Source of the DNA: Clostridium chromiireducens
GTDB taxonomy: Bacteria > Bacillota > Clostridia > Clostridiales > Clostridiaceae
Direction of reading: 5' to 3'
NCBI RefSeq assembly: GCF_002029255.1
Contig: NZ_MZGT01000017.1
Location: 20,641 to 84,640 of the forward strand
DNA: 64,000 bases
The notes beneath the pieces were generated by a model. The model did no database searches. It saw only the letters and a list, made by a program, of their open reading frames with translations, and was not told the DNA's origin. Made by a program: the position numbers and the translations under genes. Shown piece after piece: positions 30,528 through 40,728 of the stretch (positions within the stretch are counted from its first letter, which is position 1; the number at the start of each line of letters is the position of its first letter).

Positions 30528-31109
30528 TTAAATCGCCTTACTCACTTTGTTATCATTAAAAAATACATTATCTAAAATCATATTAAGAATACTATCACAA
30601 ACATAATACGAAAATGTCAAATCATTGTGGTAATCTATCATTCCATCATATTGTTCTTGCAATTGAAGTATAAATTCTTTTATATTATCTGGCTCAATAT
30701 TGGTATTAATTATTCCTGTCTGCTTAAAACCCTTAGCAAACTTAGCTAATTTCTTTTCATATGACATATGATTTTTCACAGCACTTGTGCTTTTAAATTC
30801 CCATCTATAATAGTGTGGGGCACAAAAAAAATCACATAAAAAGTGACATATTACTCCAAGCTCCTCACTAAACTTCCCAATTGTCATATTATAATGAACA
30901 TCTTCTAATGTTAGCGATGAAAGATAATTAATTTTATCAACTATCATATCTATACTTTCATTAAAGTAATGTTTTTTAAATTTATATTTAGGCGCACAGT
31001 CTGGCTTTACGTTCCCCCATATAAATCTTTTATTATTTATTAAATAAACACTCTTTGTATTAGCGTGTTTCAAAATATTCTCTGCCATAGTTTTGTGAGT
31101 ATTAATCAT
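30528..31109 (-). CDS. Zinc-dependent phospholipase C-like protein
   Basis: About 193 residues. Spaced His/Asp residues resemble the all-helical zinc phospholipase C/S1-P1 fold: MINTHKTMAENIL, FIWGNVKPDCAPKYK, HYFNESIDM, ELGVICHFLCDFFCAPHYYRWEF and HMSYEKKL. No signal peptide is visible, unlike secreted alpha-toxin-type enzymes, and it is shorter than those. The start is uncertain: a TTG at 31112 is followed by the ATG at 31107-31109, and the only RBS-like GAGG is 16 bases upstream, where it instead suits an ATG opening a two-codon ORF that ends at the gene start (possible coupling). Confidence 0.7.
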   Translation of the reverse strand: MINTHKTMAENILKHANTKSVYLINNKRFIWGNVKPDCAPKYKFKKHYFNESIDMIVDKINYLSSLTLEDVHYNMTIGKFSEELGVICHFLCDFFCAPHYYRWEFKSTSAVKNHMSYEKKLAKFAKGFKQTGIINTNIEPDNIKEFILQLQEQYDGMIDYHNDLTFSYYVCDSILNMILDNVFFNDNKVSKAI

Positions 31110-31112
31110 CAA

Positions 31113-31478
31113 AACATGATCACATCCTCTACATTATAATTCTTATAAAATAAACCCTTTTAATTATTTAATATATTAATTATAATTTTTAAATTTAATT
31201 AAATTTTATGCTCTATATATATAATAATACCCAGAGTTAAAATGTACAACACCTTATTTATAACTTGAGGCAAGTATTATCTGTCGAAACGCCCAGTAAT
31301 ATCAAGCCTGATAATTAATTAAACTATATTGACAAATAAATTATTTTAACCATATTATAGTCAATTACAATATATATTTATTGATAAGATTCTTTAATTA
31401 GAATAAATTCACAACAAAAAAGTTGCCTTAATTTATACTTTAAAACAACTCTTTTTCTTATATTTATATGTTACTCCT
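31113..31478 (-). other. Gene-free leader region upstream of the phospholipase-C-like gene
   Basis: 366 bases without a gene. Besides the chemoreceptor terminator (31416-31456), the minus strand has a possible folded leader: GATAATAC (around 31278) pairs with GTATTATT (around 31226) enclosing about 45 bases, containing CTTGCCTCAAG. I could not match it to a riboswitch class. A lone TGTCGAA (31282-31288) resembles a Spo0A box. Confidence 0.4.
31416..31456 (-). terminator. Terminator of the dCache chemoreceptor gene
   Basis: AAAAAGTTG (31417-31425) and CAACTCTTTTT (31446-31456) form a short stem with one bulge; the minus strand ends in a T run. It lies 23 bases past the stop. Confidence 0.65.
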
Positions 31479-33587
31479 CTATATTTTAAATATTGATACT
31501 ACTTCTAATAATTTATCTGCACATTCTTTTGTCTTTTGTGTTTGTCCTACAACTTCTTCTGTTAAATTAACTACCTCATTTGACTTATTTGCAATTAAAG
31601 TTGTTCCTGTAGCACCTTCATTGGTTGCCTCTGCTACTTCATCAATAGCTGTTATAATATCTCCTGTAGAGTTGATTAGTTCATCTGATATTTCACCTAT
31701 AGCACTAACTAATTCATTAAATACAATAGCATCATTTCTGTATTGTTCCCCTGTGTCTACAAGTTTATTATAATCTTTCATCACTTGAGTTCCAATAAAA
31801 TCAATTACTTCATTTGATGTTCCTTTGAGGTCATTCACAGCCATAACGACTTCTTTATTTATCTGCTGTATTTCTATTGTAGTTTCTTTTGAAGTTTCAG
31901 CAAGTTTCCTTATTTCATCTGCTACAACAGCAAATCCTTTACCAGCTTCCCCTGCTCTTGCTGATTCTATAGCTGCATTTAATGCTAGCAAATTCGTTTG
32001 CTCAGTTATTTCTAATATCTTAGCTGTTAATTCATTTATTTTATCTACCGCTCTAGATTTCTCTACAGCAACTCTTAAGCTTTCTCTCATTTTCGAAGTT
32101 ATACTGCTAGATTGTTCTCTTGATTGCAACGCATTAGTTTTTAATTTTTTAGCTCTTTCTTCAATTTCCTTTGCAGTTACCTCTCCACTTTCAATGCTTA
32201 ATTCCATAGTCTTTATTATGGATTTCATATTGGTTGATGAAGCATTTACTTCCTCTGTAGATGCTGCTGTTTCCTCCATGCTTGCAGATAACTCTTCCGT
32301 TGTTGCAGATACATCTGAAATTTTGTTATTTAAATCTTCTATTTTCCCTTGTGTAAACTCTATTGAATCTAAAACAATGCTACATTCACCTTTAATACCA
32401 GATATTATACTCCTTAATGATTTTTTCATTTCATCAATAGATTTAAACATTTTTCCTATTTCATCTTCTCTATCCATATATTTTTTATCAAGTTCTATTG
32501 TAAGATCTCCCTTTGCCAGTAACTCCATCTGTATTTGGGCATATCTTACCCCTTTTATCATTCTATTAATTACAATATGTATTACAAAAATAACAACTAA
32601 TAATGACGCAATTGCTATAATTAAGATAACATTGAATATCTTATTGTAGCTCTCTAATATTTTCTCTTTTGGAATTTGACTACACAGGATCCAATTAGTA
32701 TTCGTATTTTCCAAGTTAACTGGATATGCTACCATTAAAACTTCTTGTCCCTTTTCCACTGAAGTTCCATAAGTATAAAAAGCTTTACCTTGTGAAGTTT
32801 CACTTATAATTTTCGCCCAAACATCATTATTTTGTTTTGCATCTTTCATCTTTAAACTTGGATCTTCACCACTTGCTACATAAATACCTTTATTTGATAT
32901 TAACTCAACTGTACCTCCAAGTGGTGTTTTCTCTAGCACAATATTTTCCAACGTGTCAAGCTTATAATCTATAGATATTACTCCTAAAAACTTCCCATTA
33001 TCACCTAATATAGGCATTGCTAAAGATATCATTGAGATATCTTTCCCGTTAACATTATACACTGTTGGTTCAGTAATATAAGTCCCCTTTAACTCCTTCG
33101 GTCTATTATACCATGTCATATCTGTCTGTTCATCATATGCTGGTGCTACTACGATATGATCTCCATCCCTGCTTGCATATGGTATGAACTTTCCATCCTC
33201 CGCAAATTCTTCTTTACCTTTGTAGTAATCATCTTTTCCATCGAAATCATTAGTTTCAAATGCAACAGTTACTCCGAAGATTTGTGGATCTGTTTCTAGT
33301 ATCTCCTTTTGCATCTCAATAACTAAGTCTCTATTTTGTGAATTAAGCTTTATTTCATTAATTAGCGAACCCCTTAAATCCTTACCTATTGTTTCTAACT
33401 TTTCAAAGTTAGACTTAATCTGTGTTGCATAGGATAAAGATATTTCTTTAGCTAAAGTTTCACTATCAGTTACACTTTTAGATTTTATTTGTACCAAAAC
33501 ACTTGTGAATACCCCTATATAACATAAGAGAATTATTGCTCCTATTATGATACTTATCTTCATTCCCAAGTTTAATTTTTTTATCAT
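31479..33587 (-). CDS. Methyl-accepting chemotaxis protein with a double Cache sensor
   Basis: 702 residues. TM1 about 11-31, a large extracellular region (about 32-315) with dCache features ([69 protein letters not shown]), TM2 about 325-347, HAMP, and a cytoplasmic signalling domain with [20 protein letters not shown] and [18 protein letters not shown]. The ligand is unknown; dCache_1 receptors often bind amino acids or other small molecules. RBS AAGGGAG precedes the ATG. Single-gene unit. Confidence 0.93.
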   Translation of the reverse strand: MIKKLNLGMKISIIIGAIILLCYIGVFTSVLVQIKSKSVTDSETLAKEISLSYATQIKSNFEKLETIGKDLRGSLINEIKLNSQNRDLVIEMQKEILETDPQIFGVTVAFETNDFDGKDDYYKGKEEFAEDGKFIPYASRDGDHIVVAPAYDEQTDMTWYNRPKELKGTYITEPTVYNVNGKDISMISLAMPILGDNGKFLGVISIDYKLDTLENIVLEKTPLGGTVELISNKGIYVASGEDPSLKMKDAKQNNDVWAKIISETSQGKAFYTYGTSVEKGQEVLMVAYPVNLENTNTNWILCSQIPKEKILESYNKIFNVILIIAIASLLVVIFVIHIVINRMIKGVRYAQIQMELLAKGDLTIELDKKYMDREDEIGKMFKSIDEMKKSLRSIISGIKGECSIVLDSIEFTQGKIEDLNNKISDVSATTEELSASMEETAASTEEVNASSTNMKSIIKTMELSIESGEVTAKEIEERAKKLKTNALQSREQSSSITSKMRESLRVAVEKSRAVDKINELTAKILEITEQTNLLALNAAIESARAGEAGKGFAVVADEIRKLAETSKETTIEIQQINKEVVMAVNDLKGTSNEVIDFIGTQVMKDYNKLVDTGEQYRNDAIVFNELVSAIGEISDELINSTGDIITAIDEVAEATNEGATGTTLIANKSNEVVNLTEEVVGQTQKTKECADKLLEVVSIFKI

Positions 33588-33828
33588 TAATTATATATCT
33601 CCCTTCATTTTATATATTAAATCCAAAAGATTCCAGGTGATAAATTAAAGCAAACATGACTTATCACTATATATAAATTGTTGTAATTAATTATATCATC
33701 GAAATCTCCTCAACTATAGCTTTTTATCCAATTTTCAAGTTTCTTCAACATTTTTAACCCGCCTCTAATTCGCTTTTAACATTTTTTAAATTAAATTTAA
33801 CGCTTCACTCTTTTTCGCATTATCCAAC

Positions 33829-33876
33829 AAAATAAGGCTATCCTAAAATATTTAAAATAATTTTAGAATAGCTTAT
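33829..33876 (-). terminator. Terminator of the manC-like gene
   Basis: AATAAGGCTATCCTAAAAT (33831-33849) pairs with ATTTTAGAATAGCTT (33859-33873) with G-U pairs; the minus strand ends in TTATTTTG. 33588-33828 shows nothing else. Confidence 0.7.
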
Positions 33877-33881
33877 CTTTA

Positions 33882-34949
33882 CTATAGGAATTTATTATAT
33901 TGTTGATTTTCGTTAAGTTTATTTAATAAATGTTTAATCTCTTGATCCTTATTTTTATCCATTACAAGTATAACATCACCAGCATCAACCACAACTAAAT
34001 CCTTTATTCCGAATCCAATTATAAGATTCTTATCACCAAAAATCGAACAATTCTCACATTCATCAATATAAACATTTTGAGATATACTGTTATTTTTATC
34101 TGTATTTAACAATCGGCTTAAAGCACCAAAACTCCCCATATCATCCCAATTAAAATCACACTTTATTACATATGCTTTTCTTGTCCTTTGCATTACTCCG
34201 AAATCTATTGATATTCCATCTATGACTTCATATTGTTCCTCTATTGTTTTTTCTTCATTTTCCTCACCTAAGCTTTTATATATTTCCATTAATGATTTAT
34301 GCAATTTAGGAAGATACTTTTCTATCTCTCTTAAAATAACATCCGCTCTAAATACAAACATTCCTGAATTCCATAAATAAGTGCCTTTTAGTATAAAATC
34401 TTTAGCTACTTCTGAGTTAGGCTTTTCAGTAAACCTTGCTATTTTATAAGTTGGTATAGTACCAGCAGTTCTTTCGCCCATTTCAATATAACCATACCCT
34501 GTTTCAGCTCTGCTAGGCTCAATTCCAAGTGTAACAATACATCTCCTCTTGTTTGCCATCTCAATTGCTTGGGATAACGTATCTATATAACTCTTCTCAC
34601 CTTGAATATAGTGATCTGATGGTAATACAACCATAACTGCATTAGCATCTTGCTTCAATAGCTTTACTGCAGATAAACCTATGCACGTAGCAGTCTCCTT
34701 ATTTGCAGGTTCTACAAAAATATTATCCTCTTTAATTCCTACAAGTTCATTTTTGACCTTCTCTTTATAGTCCATATTGGTCACAACATAAATATTATTT
34801 CTATCTATTAGCGGGATTATCCTATCAACAGTGTTAACTAAAAAGCTTTTATTGTTAATAAGCTTTAAAAATTGTTTTGGTTGATCGGCTCTTGATAGAG
34901 GATATAGTCTGCTGCCTTTACCTCCAGCTAAAATCAGCCCGTATATCAC
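33882..34949 (-). CDS. manC: Mannose-1-phosphate guanylyltransferase
   Basis: 355 residues, a nucleotidyltransferase making GDP-mannose from mannose-1-phosphate and GTP. Signature GLILAGGKGSRLYPLSRADQPKQFL at the N-terminus, FVEPANKETATCIGLSA, and VVLPSDHYI; the substrate region TEKPNSEVAKDFILKGTYLWNSGMFVF is typical. It lacks the C-terminal phosphomannose isomerase domain of long ManC/AlgA. No polysaccharide genes lie next to it. Two ABC exporter subunits are encoded 100 bases upstream on the same strand, but functional linkage is not evident. Confidence 0.9.
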   Translation of the reverse strand: MIYGLILAGGKGSRLYPLSRADQPKQFLKLINNKSFLVNTVDRIIPLIDRNNIYVVTNMDYKEKVKNELVGIKEDNIFVEPANKETATCIGLSAVKLLKQDANAVMVVLPSDHYIQGEKSYIDTLSQAIEMANKRRCIVTLGIEPSRAETGYGYIEMGERTAGTIPTYKIARFTEKPNSEVAKDFILKGTYLWNSGMFVFRADVILREIEKYLPKLHKSLMEIYKSLGEENEEKTIEEQYEVIDGISIDFGVMQRTRKAYVIKCDFNWDDMGSFGALSRLLNTDKNNSISQNVYIDECENCSIFGDKNLIIGFGIKDLVVVDAGDVILVMDKNKDQEIKHLLNKLNENQQYNKFL

Positions 34950-35049
34950 GCATTTTCAACTCCATGTAATGATACTAGTTCATTATATGTCAAAATATTG
35001 GTATGTGTGAGTCTATTACAAAAAGAACAACAATTTATTTAACCTAATT

Positions 35050-36834
35050 CTATACAGCTCTCACTATCTCATATTGTGCTGTAAAAAGTTCGTAGTATTC
35101 CCCCTTTACATCTATTAGTTCGTCGTGACTTCCTTGTTCTACGATTTGACCATCATTTATAACCATTATTCTAGTAGCATTTTTTATTGTTGATAATCTA
35201 TGTGCAATAACAAATGATGTTCTTCCCTCAAGTAATTTATTTAATCCTTCCTGAAGTGCTTGTTCTGTTTTTGTATCTATACTTGAAGTTGCCTCATCTA
35301 AAATTAATATTTTAGGATCTGCAAGGAGTGCCCTTGCAAAAGAAATCAATTGTCTTTGACCAACAGATAATCTGCTTCCTCTTTCATTGACTTCAGTGTT
35401 ATAACCATCTTTTAGATTGATAATAAAATCATGAGCTTTAACAGCCTTAGCTGCTCTTATTATTTCTTCATCAGTTGCATCTAATTTTCCATATTTTATA
35501 TTTTCCAATATGGTTCCTGAGAAAATAAATGTATCTTGAAGCATTACTCCCATTTGTTTTCTTAAAGAATCTAAAGTTACATTTCTTATATTGTGGGCAT
35601 CTACTAAAACTTCTCCAGAGGTCACATCATAAAATCTGCTTAAGAGATTTATAATTGTTGTCTTTCCTGCTCCTGTTGGTCCTACCAAGGCTATGGTCTC
35701 TCCTGGCTTTATCTCAAAAGATACATTTCTTAAGACTTCCCTATCTTCATCTTCATATTTAAATACTACATTTCTAAATTCAACAGACCCTTTAACTTCT
35801 GGAATATCATAAGCATCTGGCAAATTAGCTATAGTTACTGGTTCATCTAATGTCTCAAATATTCTTTCTAAATATGCCATTGCCATTATCAATGCATTAT
35901 AGAAGTTAGAAATATTAACTATTGGATTCCAAAATCTCCATATGTACCCTACAAAAGCAATGAGGGTACCTATTGTTATCGATTCTCCTATTGAACGCAC
36001 TCCTATTAAATATACCAACGAAACCGTAAATACAGATGTATTTTCTATCGCTGGCCAAAGCAGCAATTGGTATTTAACTGCGTTTATCCAAGTTCTTCTA
36101 TTCTCATTACTTACTGTTTTGAACTTCTCTGCATTAACTTTTTCTCTAGCGAATGCTTGAGTAACCTTCATTCCACTTATACTTTCTTGTATATAAGCAT
36201 TAAGATTTGATTGTTTATTACTATATATCTGGCTATTTCTTCTTTGAACCTTTACTAGTAAAGCTACTATTATTGCAAGGATAGGCATTCCAATCATACA
36301 TACCATTGTTAATTTTGGACTTATAAACACCATAAATCCTATAATCACTAGGATACTAAATAAATCTGTTAACAGATTTATAAGCCCATTAGATAATAAA
36401 TCACTTAATGCATTTACATAGTTAACCACTCTTACTAAAATTTTTCCATGTGGTCTGCTATCATAGTAAGAAAACGGGAGCTTTTGCAAATGATTAAATA
36501 TATCTGATCTAATATTCTTAACTACTTCCTGTCCCACATAATTCATTGTTCTTATTCTATATCTCATACATAATGCACTTACCACTATGGTGATAAAGAA
36601 TACTATACAAACTACAATGAGTCCTCTAACATCTTTATTAGGTATATTAGTATCCATGGATATTTTTACCAAGTAAGGACCAAGTAGTGTGGATACGCTT
36701 GATATTAGCATCACAATAAGAGTTGTTATCATTTCTTTTTTATAAGGAACCACATAGTTTAATAGCCTTTTACAATATTCCCAGCTAAATGGCGTGCCTA
36801 ATTCTTCATCAACATCATACTTATTTCTTGCCAT
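35050..36834 (-). CDS. ABC exporter subunit, catalytic-site half (heterodimer)
   Basis: 594 residues: six-helix transmembrane domain (about 35-320) fused to an ATP-binding domain. Walker A GPTGAGKTT, signature LSVGQRQ, Walker B ILILDEATSSID with intact catalytic Glu, H-loop IAHRLSTI. The signature deviates from LSGGQ. It starts directly after the stop of the partner gene (TAG-ATG abutting), so translation is probably coupled. The pair resembles BmrCD/YheIH-type multidrug exporters; substrate not known. Confidence 0.92.
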   Translation of the reverse strand: MARNKYDVDEELGTPFSWEYCKRLLNYVVPYKKEMITTLIVMLISSVSTLLGPYLVKISMDTNIPNKDVRGLIVVCIVFFITIVVSALCMRYRIRTMNYVGQEVVKNIRSDIFNHLQKLPFSYYDSRPHGKILVRVVNYVNALSDLLSNGLINLLTDLFSILVIIGFMVFISPKLTMVCMIGMPILAIIVALLVKVQRRNSQIYSNKQSNLNAYIQESISGMKVTQAFAREKVNAEKFKTVSNENRRTWINAVKYQLLLWPAIENTSVFTVSLVYLIGVRSIGESITIGTLIAFVGYIWRFWNPIVNISNFYNALIMAMAYLERIFETLDEPVTIANLPDAYDIPEVKGSVEFRNVVFKYEDEDREVLRNVSFEIKPGETIALVGPTGAGKTTIINLLSRFYDVTSGEVLVDAHNIRNVTLDSLRKQMGVMLQDTFIFSGTILENIKYGKLDATDEEIIRAAKAVKAHDFIINLKDGYNTEVNERGSRLSVGQRQLISFARALLADPKILILDEATSSIDTKTEQALQEGLNKLLEGRTSFVIAHRLSTIKNATRIMVINDGQIVEQGSHDELIDVKGEYYELFTAQYEIVRAV

Positions 36835-38595
36835 CTATCCCACCTCCTTGCAGTCTTCATTATCTTCTTCATCTAAATAATCACCATATTGAGCTTTATA
36901 TACTCCATAATAATGTCCCTTATTATCTAATAATTCCTTATGGGTTCCGCTTTCTACTATTCTTCCATCATCTAACACCAAAATCAAATCAGAATCTTTT
37001 ATGGATGAAATTCTATGGGCTATTATAAAGCATGTCTTATCTTTATATATTGTATTTAAATTCTTTTGAATCATTGCTTCAGTTTCTACATCTAGAGCTG
37101 ATGTTGTATCATCTAATATTAATATAGAAGGTTCTTTTATTATTGATCTTGCAAGTGTTATCCTTTGCTTTTGTCCCCCCGATAAACCTACGCCTCTTTC
37201 CCCAACTACCGTTTCATAGGAATCTGATAAATTTTGAATAAAATTATTTGCATCTGCCATCTCAGCCGCCCAATTTATTTTATTATTATCTATTTCTGAT
37301 ACTCCATAGCTAATATTTTCTTCTATTGTATTAGAAAATAAAAATACATCCTGCATTGATATTGAAATATTTTTTCTTAACCCCTGTAAGTTATATTTTC
37401 TAATATCTATTCCATCTATTAATATTTCTCCAGACGTTGCATCATAAAATCTCTCTATCAAATTTACTATTGTCGATTTTCCTGCGCCAGTTTGTCCAAA
37501 AATCGCAACTCTTTGTCCAGATTTTACTTTGAAATTTATATTCTTTAAAACTGGTTCATATCCATACTCAAAATTAACATTTCTAAATTCAATTTCACCT
37601 TTCAATTTCTTAGGTTTAATTCCTTCTTCAGGATTTTTTATCTTTGTTTCCTCATTAACTAATATTTTTATTTTTCTTGCTGCTGCAATGAATCTTTGAG
37701 CATCATTAATAAGCCATCCTACCATATTCATAGGGTTATTTATAGCCCAAATAAGACCATTAAACATTACTAATTCACCCATAGTTAACCTATCATTTAT
37801 AACGAAGATCCCTCCTGCTAAAATCATAACAATTGTAAACATATTTGACAAAGCATTAAGTATAGACAAATACTTTTGCGCAACATTTGCAAGTTCCATA
37901 TTAGCGTCCATATATGCCTTATTTCTTTCCTCAAACTTTAATATTTCATAATCTTCTTTTGCAAAGGCTTTCACTACTCTATTACCACTTATATTTTCTT
38001 GAACTACTGTATTTAGCTTCGAAAATTGTTCTCTTATTCCAAAGAATATTGGATTTGCCTGCTTCGCAAATCTGTATGCACAGTATGCTACAATAGGCGT
38101 CAATGCAAACATTAATAAAGTAAATTCTACATTAATAAAAAACATGCTAATTATTGCAAATATAAACACAGTAACATTTTCACAAATATTATATATAACC
38201 CAAGCAACAAAATGCCTTACTGCATCCATATCTCCAGTCATTCTTGCCATTATATCCCCAGTTCTTGTTTTGTTATAATAATCTAAATCCAATTCTTGCA
38301 GCTTACTATACATTTTTTGTCTAAGTTCAAATATTACATTTTGAGATACAAACTCAAATGCCATTTGGTAAGTATATCTAATAATTGCTTTTATAACAGT
38401 AACTGCGACCATTACCCCCAGAATAGGGAATAGAATATCAGTCTTATTCTGTATAATCACTTCATCAACTAACCTTCCACTTAAATATGGATTAATCATA
38501 GCCATGAATGAGCTTAAAAGTACTGCTGTAAGTGCAATATAGAATCTAAATTTGTATTTATTTATATAACTAAAGATCCATTTTATGCTACTCAT
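36835..38595 (-). CDS. ABC exporter subunit, degenerate-site half (heterodimer)
   Basis: 586 residues with a six-helix TMD and an NBD: Walker A GQTGAGKST, canonical signature LSGGQKQ, Walker B ILILDDTTSALD where the catalytic Glu is replaced by Asp, H-loop IAHRISSI. The degenerate Walker B here pairs in the dimer with the altered LSVGQ signature of the partner, defining one weak and one canonical ATP site. The frame runs to 38655, but GGAGGAGAG fits only the ATG at 38593-38595. The divergent AraC gene starts 170 bases away and may regulate the pair. Confidence 0.92.
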   Translation of the reverse strand: MSSIKWIFSYINKYKFRFYIALTAVLLSSFMAMINPYLSGRLVDEVIIQNKTDILFPILGVMVAVTVIKAIIRYTYQMAFEFVSQNVIFELRQKMYSKLQELDLDYYNKTRTGDIMARMTGDMDAVRHFVAWVIYNICENVTVFIFAIISMFFINVEFTLLMFALTPIVAYCAYRFAKQANPIFFGIREQFSKLNTVVQENISGNRVVKAFAKEDYEILKFEERNKAYMDANMELANVAQKYLSILNALSNMFTIVMILAGGIFVINDRLTMGELVMFNGLIWAINNPMNMVGWLINDAQRFIAAARKIKILVNEETKIKNPEEGIKPKKLKGEIEFRNVNFEYGYEPVLKNINFKVKSGQRVAIFGQTGAGKSTIVNLIERFYDATSGEILIDGIDIRKYNLQGLRKNISISMQDVFLFSNTIEENISYGVSEIDNNKINWAAEMADANNFIQNLSDSYETVVGERGVGLSGGQKQRITLARSIIKEPSILILDDTTSALDVETEAMIQKNLNTIYKDKTCFIIAHRISSIKDSDLILVLDDGRIVESGTHKELLDNKGHYYGVYKAQYGDYLDEEDNEDCKEVG

Positions 38596-38765
38596 TAATC
38601 TCTCCTCCTTTTTTATATCTTTCTTTTTGACATGTTTAATTATCCAATAAATCATTTAGAATAAAAATGTACTTTTTTATTCATATGATGTATATTCTTA
38701 TATATAAAGTTAATCTTATCTAATTAATTTTTAGGATAGATATAAGTAAAAGGGGTGATATTGAC

Positions 38766-39611
38766 GTGTGCAGTGTAGGTATCAACATTGAAAATTTTAA
38801 TCCTGAAATTTTATATGCATTTAAATTTGATAATAAAGATTTTATAAAGGCCGAATATCATTGTCATGATTTTATAGAATTTAGCTATGTAGTTTCTGGG
38901 TCTGTGACTTATAAAATAGAAGATAAAATGTATAAGATTCATGAAAAGACTCTACTTCCTTTTAACCCTGGAGTTTACCACAAGGAATCACTAAGCAAAG
39001 GTGAACAAAATACTGAACTACATATTGGTTTCCGAAATATCCAAATTGATGGACTTCCTTTTGATTATATTTTAAAACAAAACTCTGAAGTTCCATTGGA
39101 ATTTAAACAATATAAAGAAGACTTTCATAAATGTTGTTTAGAAATAATAGAAGAGCAGGAAGCTTGTGAGATTGGAAAAGAACTTATATTAAAAAGCCTT
39201 ATAATGAAATTAATTGCTCTTTTCTTAAAGGAGATTAACTATGTTAAAAATACTAAGAAGGTTGATAGATACGACTTTCCGTTTTATGATAAATCAAATA
39301 TAGTAAAAATCATTTTAAACTATTTTGATAACAATTATATGAACAATGTTTCCTTAGATGACATGTCGAGGAACATGTACTTAAGTTCAGTATATATATC
39401 TAAAGTATTCAAAGATAAAACTGGTGAATCTCCTATCAATTATTTAATAAATCTCAGACTAGAAAAAGCTAAAGATTTATTAATCTCAACAGAATCTCCA
39501 ATAAAATCTATAGCCCAATCTGTTGGCTACAGTGATGCTTATTATTTTAGTAAGCTATTCAAAAAATATTATGGCCATTCACCATACAAATATAGATTGG
39601 CTAATAAGTAA
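38766..39611 (+). CDS. AraC-family transcriptional regulator
   Basis: 281 residues: N-terminal cupin sensor (FIKAEYHCHDFIEFSYVVSGSVTYKI, then LLPFNPGVYHKE) and C-terminal double HTH (LDDMSRNMYLSSVYISKVFKDKTGESPINYLINLRLEKAKDLL, then IAQSVGYSDAYYFSKLFKKYYGHSPYKYR). This arrangement is typical of sugar or antibiotic sensing regulators. A GTG start is used with GGGGTGAT upstream. It is divergent from the ABC exporter genes, its most likely targets (inference). Confidence 0.9.
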   Translation: MCSVGINIENFNPEILYAFKFDNKDFIKAEYHCHDFIEFSYVVSGSVTYKIEDKMYKIHEKTLLPFNPGVYHKESLSKGEQNTELHIGFRNIQIDGLPFDYILKQNSEVPLEFKQYKEDFHKCCLEIIEEQEACEIGKELILKSLIMKLIALFLKEINYVKNTKKVDRYDFPFYDKSNIVKIILNYFDNNYMNNVSLDDMSRNMYLSSVYISKVFKDKTGESPINYLINLRLEKAKDLLISTESPIKSIAQSVGYSDAYYFSKLFKKYYGHSPYKYRLANK

Positions 39612-39714
39612 TTATTTAAATATAAGATTCAATATTACTGGAATAATCCATTGGTAAGTATTCTTAAAGTTATAACTTAGTTGAAGCCTTACAATAATCA
39701 AGTGTATATTCTTC

Positions 39715-39912
39715 ACTAGAAATAATGAGCATGTTTTGTGAAGTGTTTCATATGAAATTTTGATGGTTTTGATTCTTAGATTAGAAGTTGTTCCAAATGT
39801 GCTAGTTCAAAGCTTTGTCTTTGAGGCTAGCACTTTGGGCACAACTTCTAATCTTAGAATCATCCATTAAAATTTCTTAGAAACCGTAACAAAATCATGC
39901 TCATTATTTCGA
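39715..39912 (-). ncRNA. Structured 3' element, copy C
   Basis: Outer arms 39896-39909 and 39720-39733 (CATGCTCATTATTT and its complement) are perfect. Inner stems: GAAATTTT..ATGG with CCAT..AAAATTTC, and a long GATTCTAAGATTAGAAGTTGT/ACAACTTCTAATCTAAGAATC stem with one offset. The apex has AGTTGTGCCCA...TGGAACAACTT as in copy B. It begins 19 bases after the stop of the fructose-6-phosphate aldolase gene, same strand, and its tail TTTCTAGTGAAGAATAT parallels the others. AraC (opposite strand) ends at 39611; 39612-39714 holds nothing else. Confidence 0.7.
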
Positions 39913-39928
39913 TAAGTTATGCACTTAA

Positions 39929-40606
39929 TTATAGGTTCTCCATTGTGTTTCCTTCGCCAACTAGGCTATAGAAATCTTTTGTAAATACTTCTACTGCATT
40001 TGCAGTTGCATCATGTTTAATTAATCCTTCTATTACATCAGGTGCTGCTGTGATTGATCCAATTCCATACTTACATAAATTTAAAACTTGTTGTGAATTC
40101 TTGAAGCTTGCCGCTAATACATCCGCGTTTAATCCATGCATTTTAAACATGTCATGAATATCTTTTGCCACTTGAACACCATCAGCTCCCATATTATCTA
40201 ATCTATTTACATAAGGTGCCGTATATCTTGCTCCTGCTTTTGCCGCTATGAATGCTTGCATTGAAGTATAAATGGCTGTAGCGGTAATATTTGCATTTTC
40301 CTTACTTAATAATTTCATAGCCTTTATTCCTTCGCTTGTTACTGGGATTTTAATATAAGTATCTTTTCCAAGTACCTCAAGCATATGGTGTGCTTCATCA
40401 ATCATTTTTTCAGCAGTTAATGATACAACTTGAGCATGAAGCTGCGCTCCGTCTGGTAAAAACTCTCTAATTGCTTTTAATACCTCCATAGGATTTTCAC
40501 CTTGTTTTTTTAGAATAGATGGATTAGTTGTCACCCCATCACATGGATAAAATTCATAAATTCTCTTAATAGCCTCTAAATTTGCGTCATCAATTAATAC
40601 TAACAT
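39929..40606 (-). CDS. fsa: Fructose-6-phosphate aldolase (transaldolase-like, FSA/TalC)
   Basis: 225 residues, the length of E. coli FsaA/FsaB. Schiff-base Lys is K86 in TYIKIPVTSEG; DGVTTNPSILKK and the Tyr-containing TAPYVNRLDNMGADG are family motifs. FSA cleaves fructose-6-phosphate or 1-deoxyfructose-6-phosphate to glyceraldehyde-3-phosphate and dihydroxyacetone or hydroxyacetone. It follows a glycyl-radical enzyme and its activase, an arrangement also seen for E. coli ybiW-ybiY-fsaA, pointing to the deoxy substrate. Copy C of the structured element follows its stop codon. Confidence 0.93.
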   Translation of the reverse strand: MLVLIDDANLEAIKRIYEFYPCDGVTTNPSILKKQGENPMEVLKAIREFLPDGAQLHAQVVSLTAEKMIDEAHHMLEVLGKDTYIKIPVTSEGIKAMKLLSKENANITATAIYTSMQAFIAAKAGARYTAPYVNRLDNMGADGVQVAKDIHDMFKMHGLNADVLAASFKNSQQVLNLCKYGIGSITAAPDVIEGLIKHDATANAVEVFTKDFYSLVGEGNTMENL

Positions 40607-40728
40607 CTCTCTCTTCCTCTCTGCTTTAAATTTATATAATTAATTTTAATAAATACTAATGCTTTGTACTTAACTCTAACTTACTTGCTAGTTTTCTCTA
40701 TTGACCTATCAATAAAATTACTACTGTT

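Noticed and set aside
31200..31340. Purine, cyclic-di-GMP or other known riboswitch in the leader of the phospholipase-C-like gene
   Set aside because: The conserved cores of these classes are absent; only a generic stem can be drawn.
31825..32649. Long plus-strand open frame (274 codons) opposite the dCache chemoreceptor
   Set aside because: It mirrors the chemoreceptor coiled coil in the opposite strand, has no RBS, and shows Ser/Ala/Ile-rich composition typical of antisense of such sequence.
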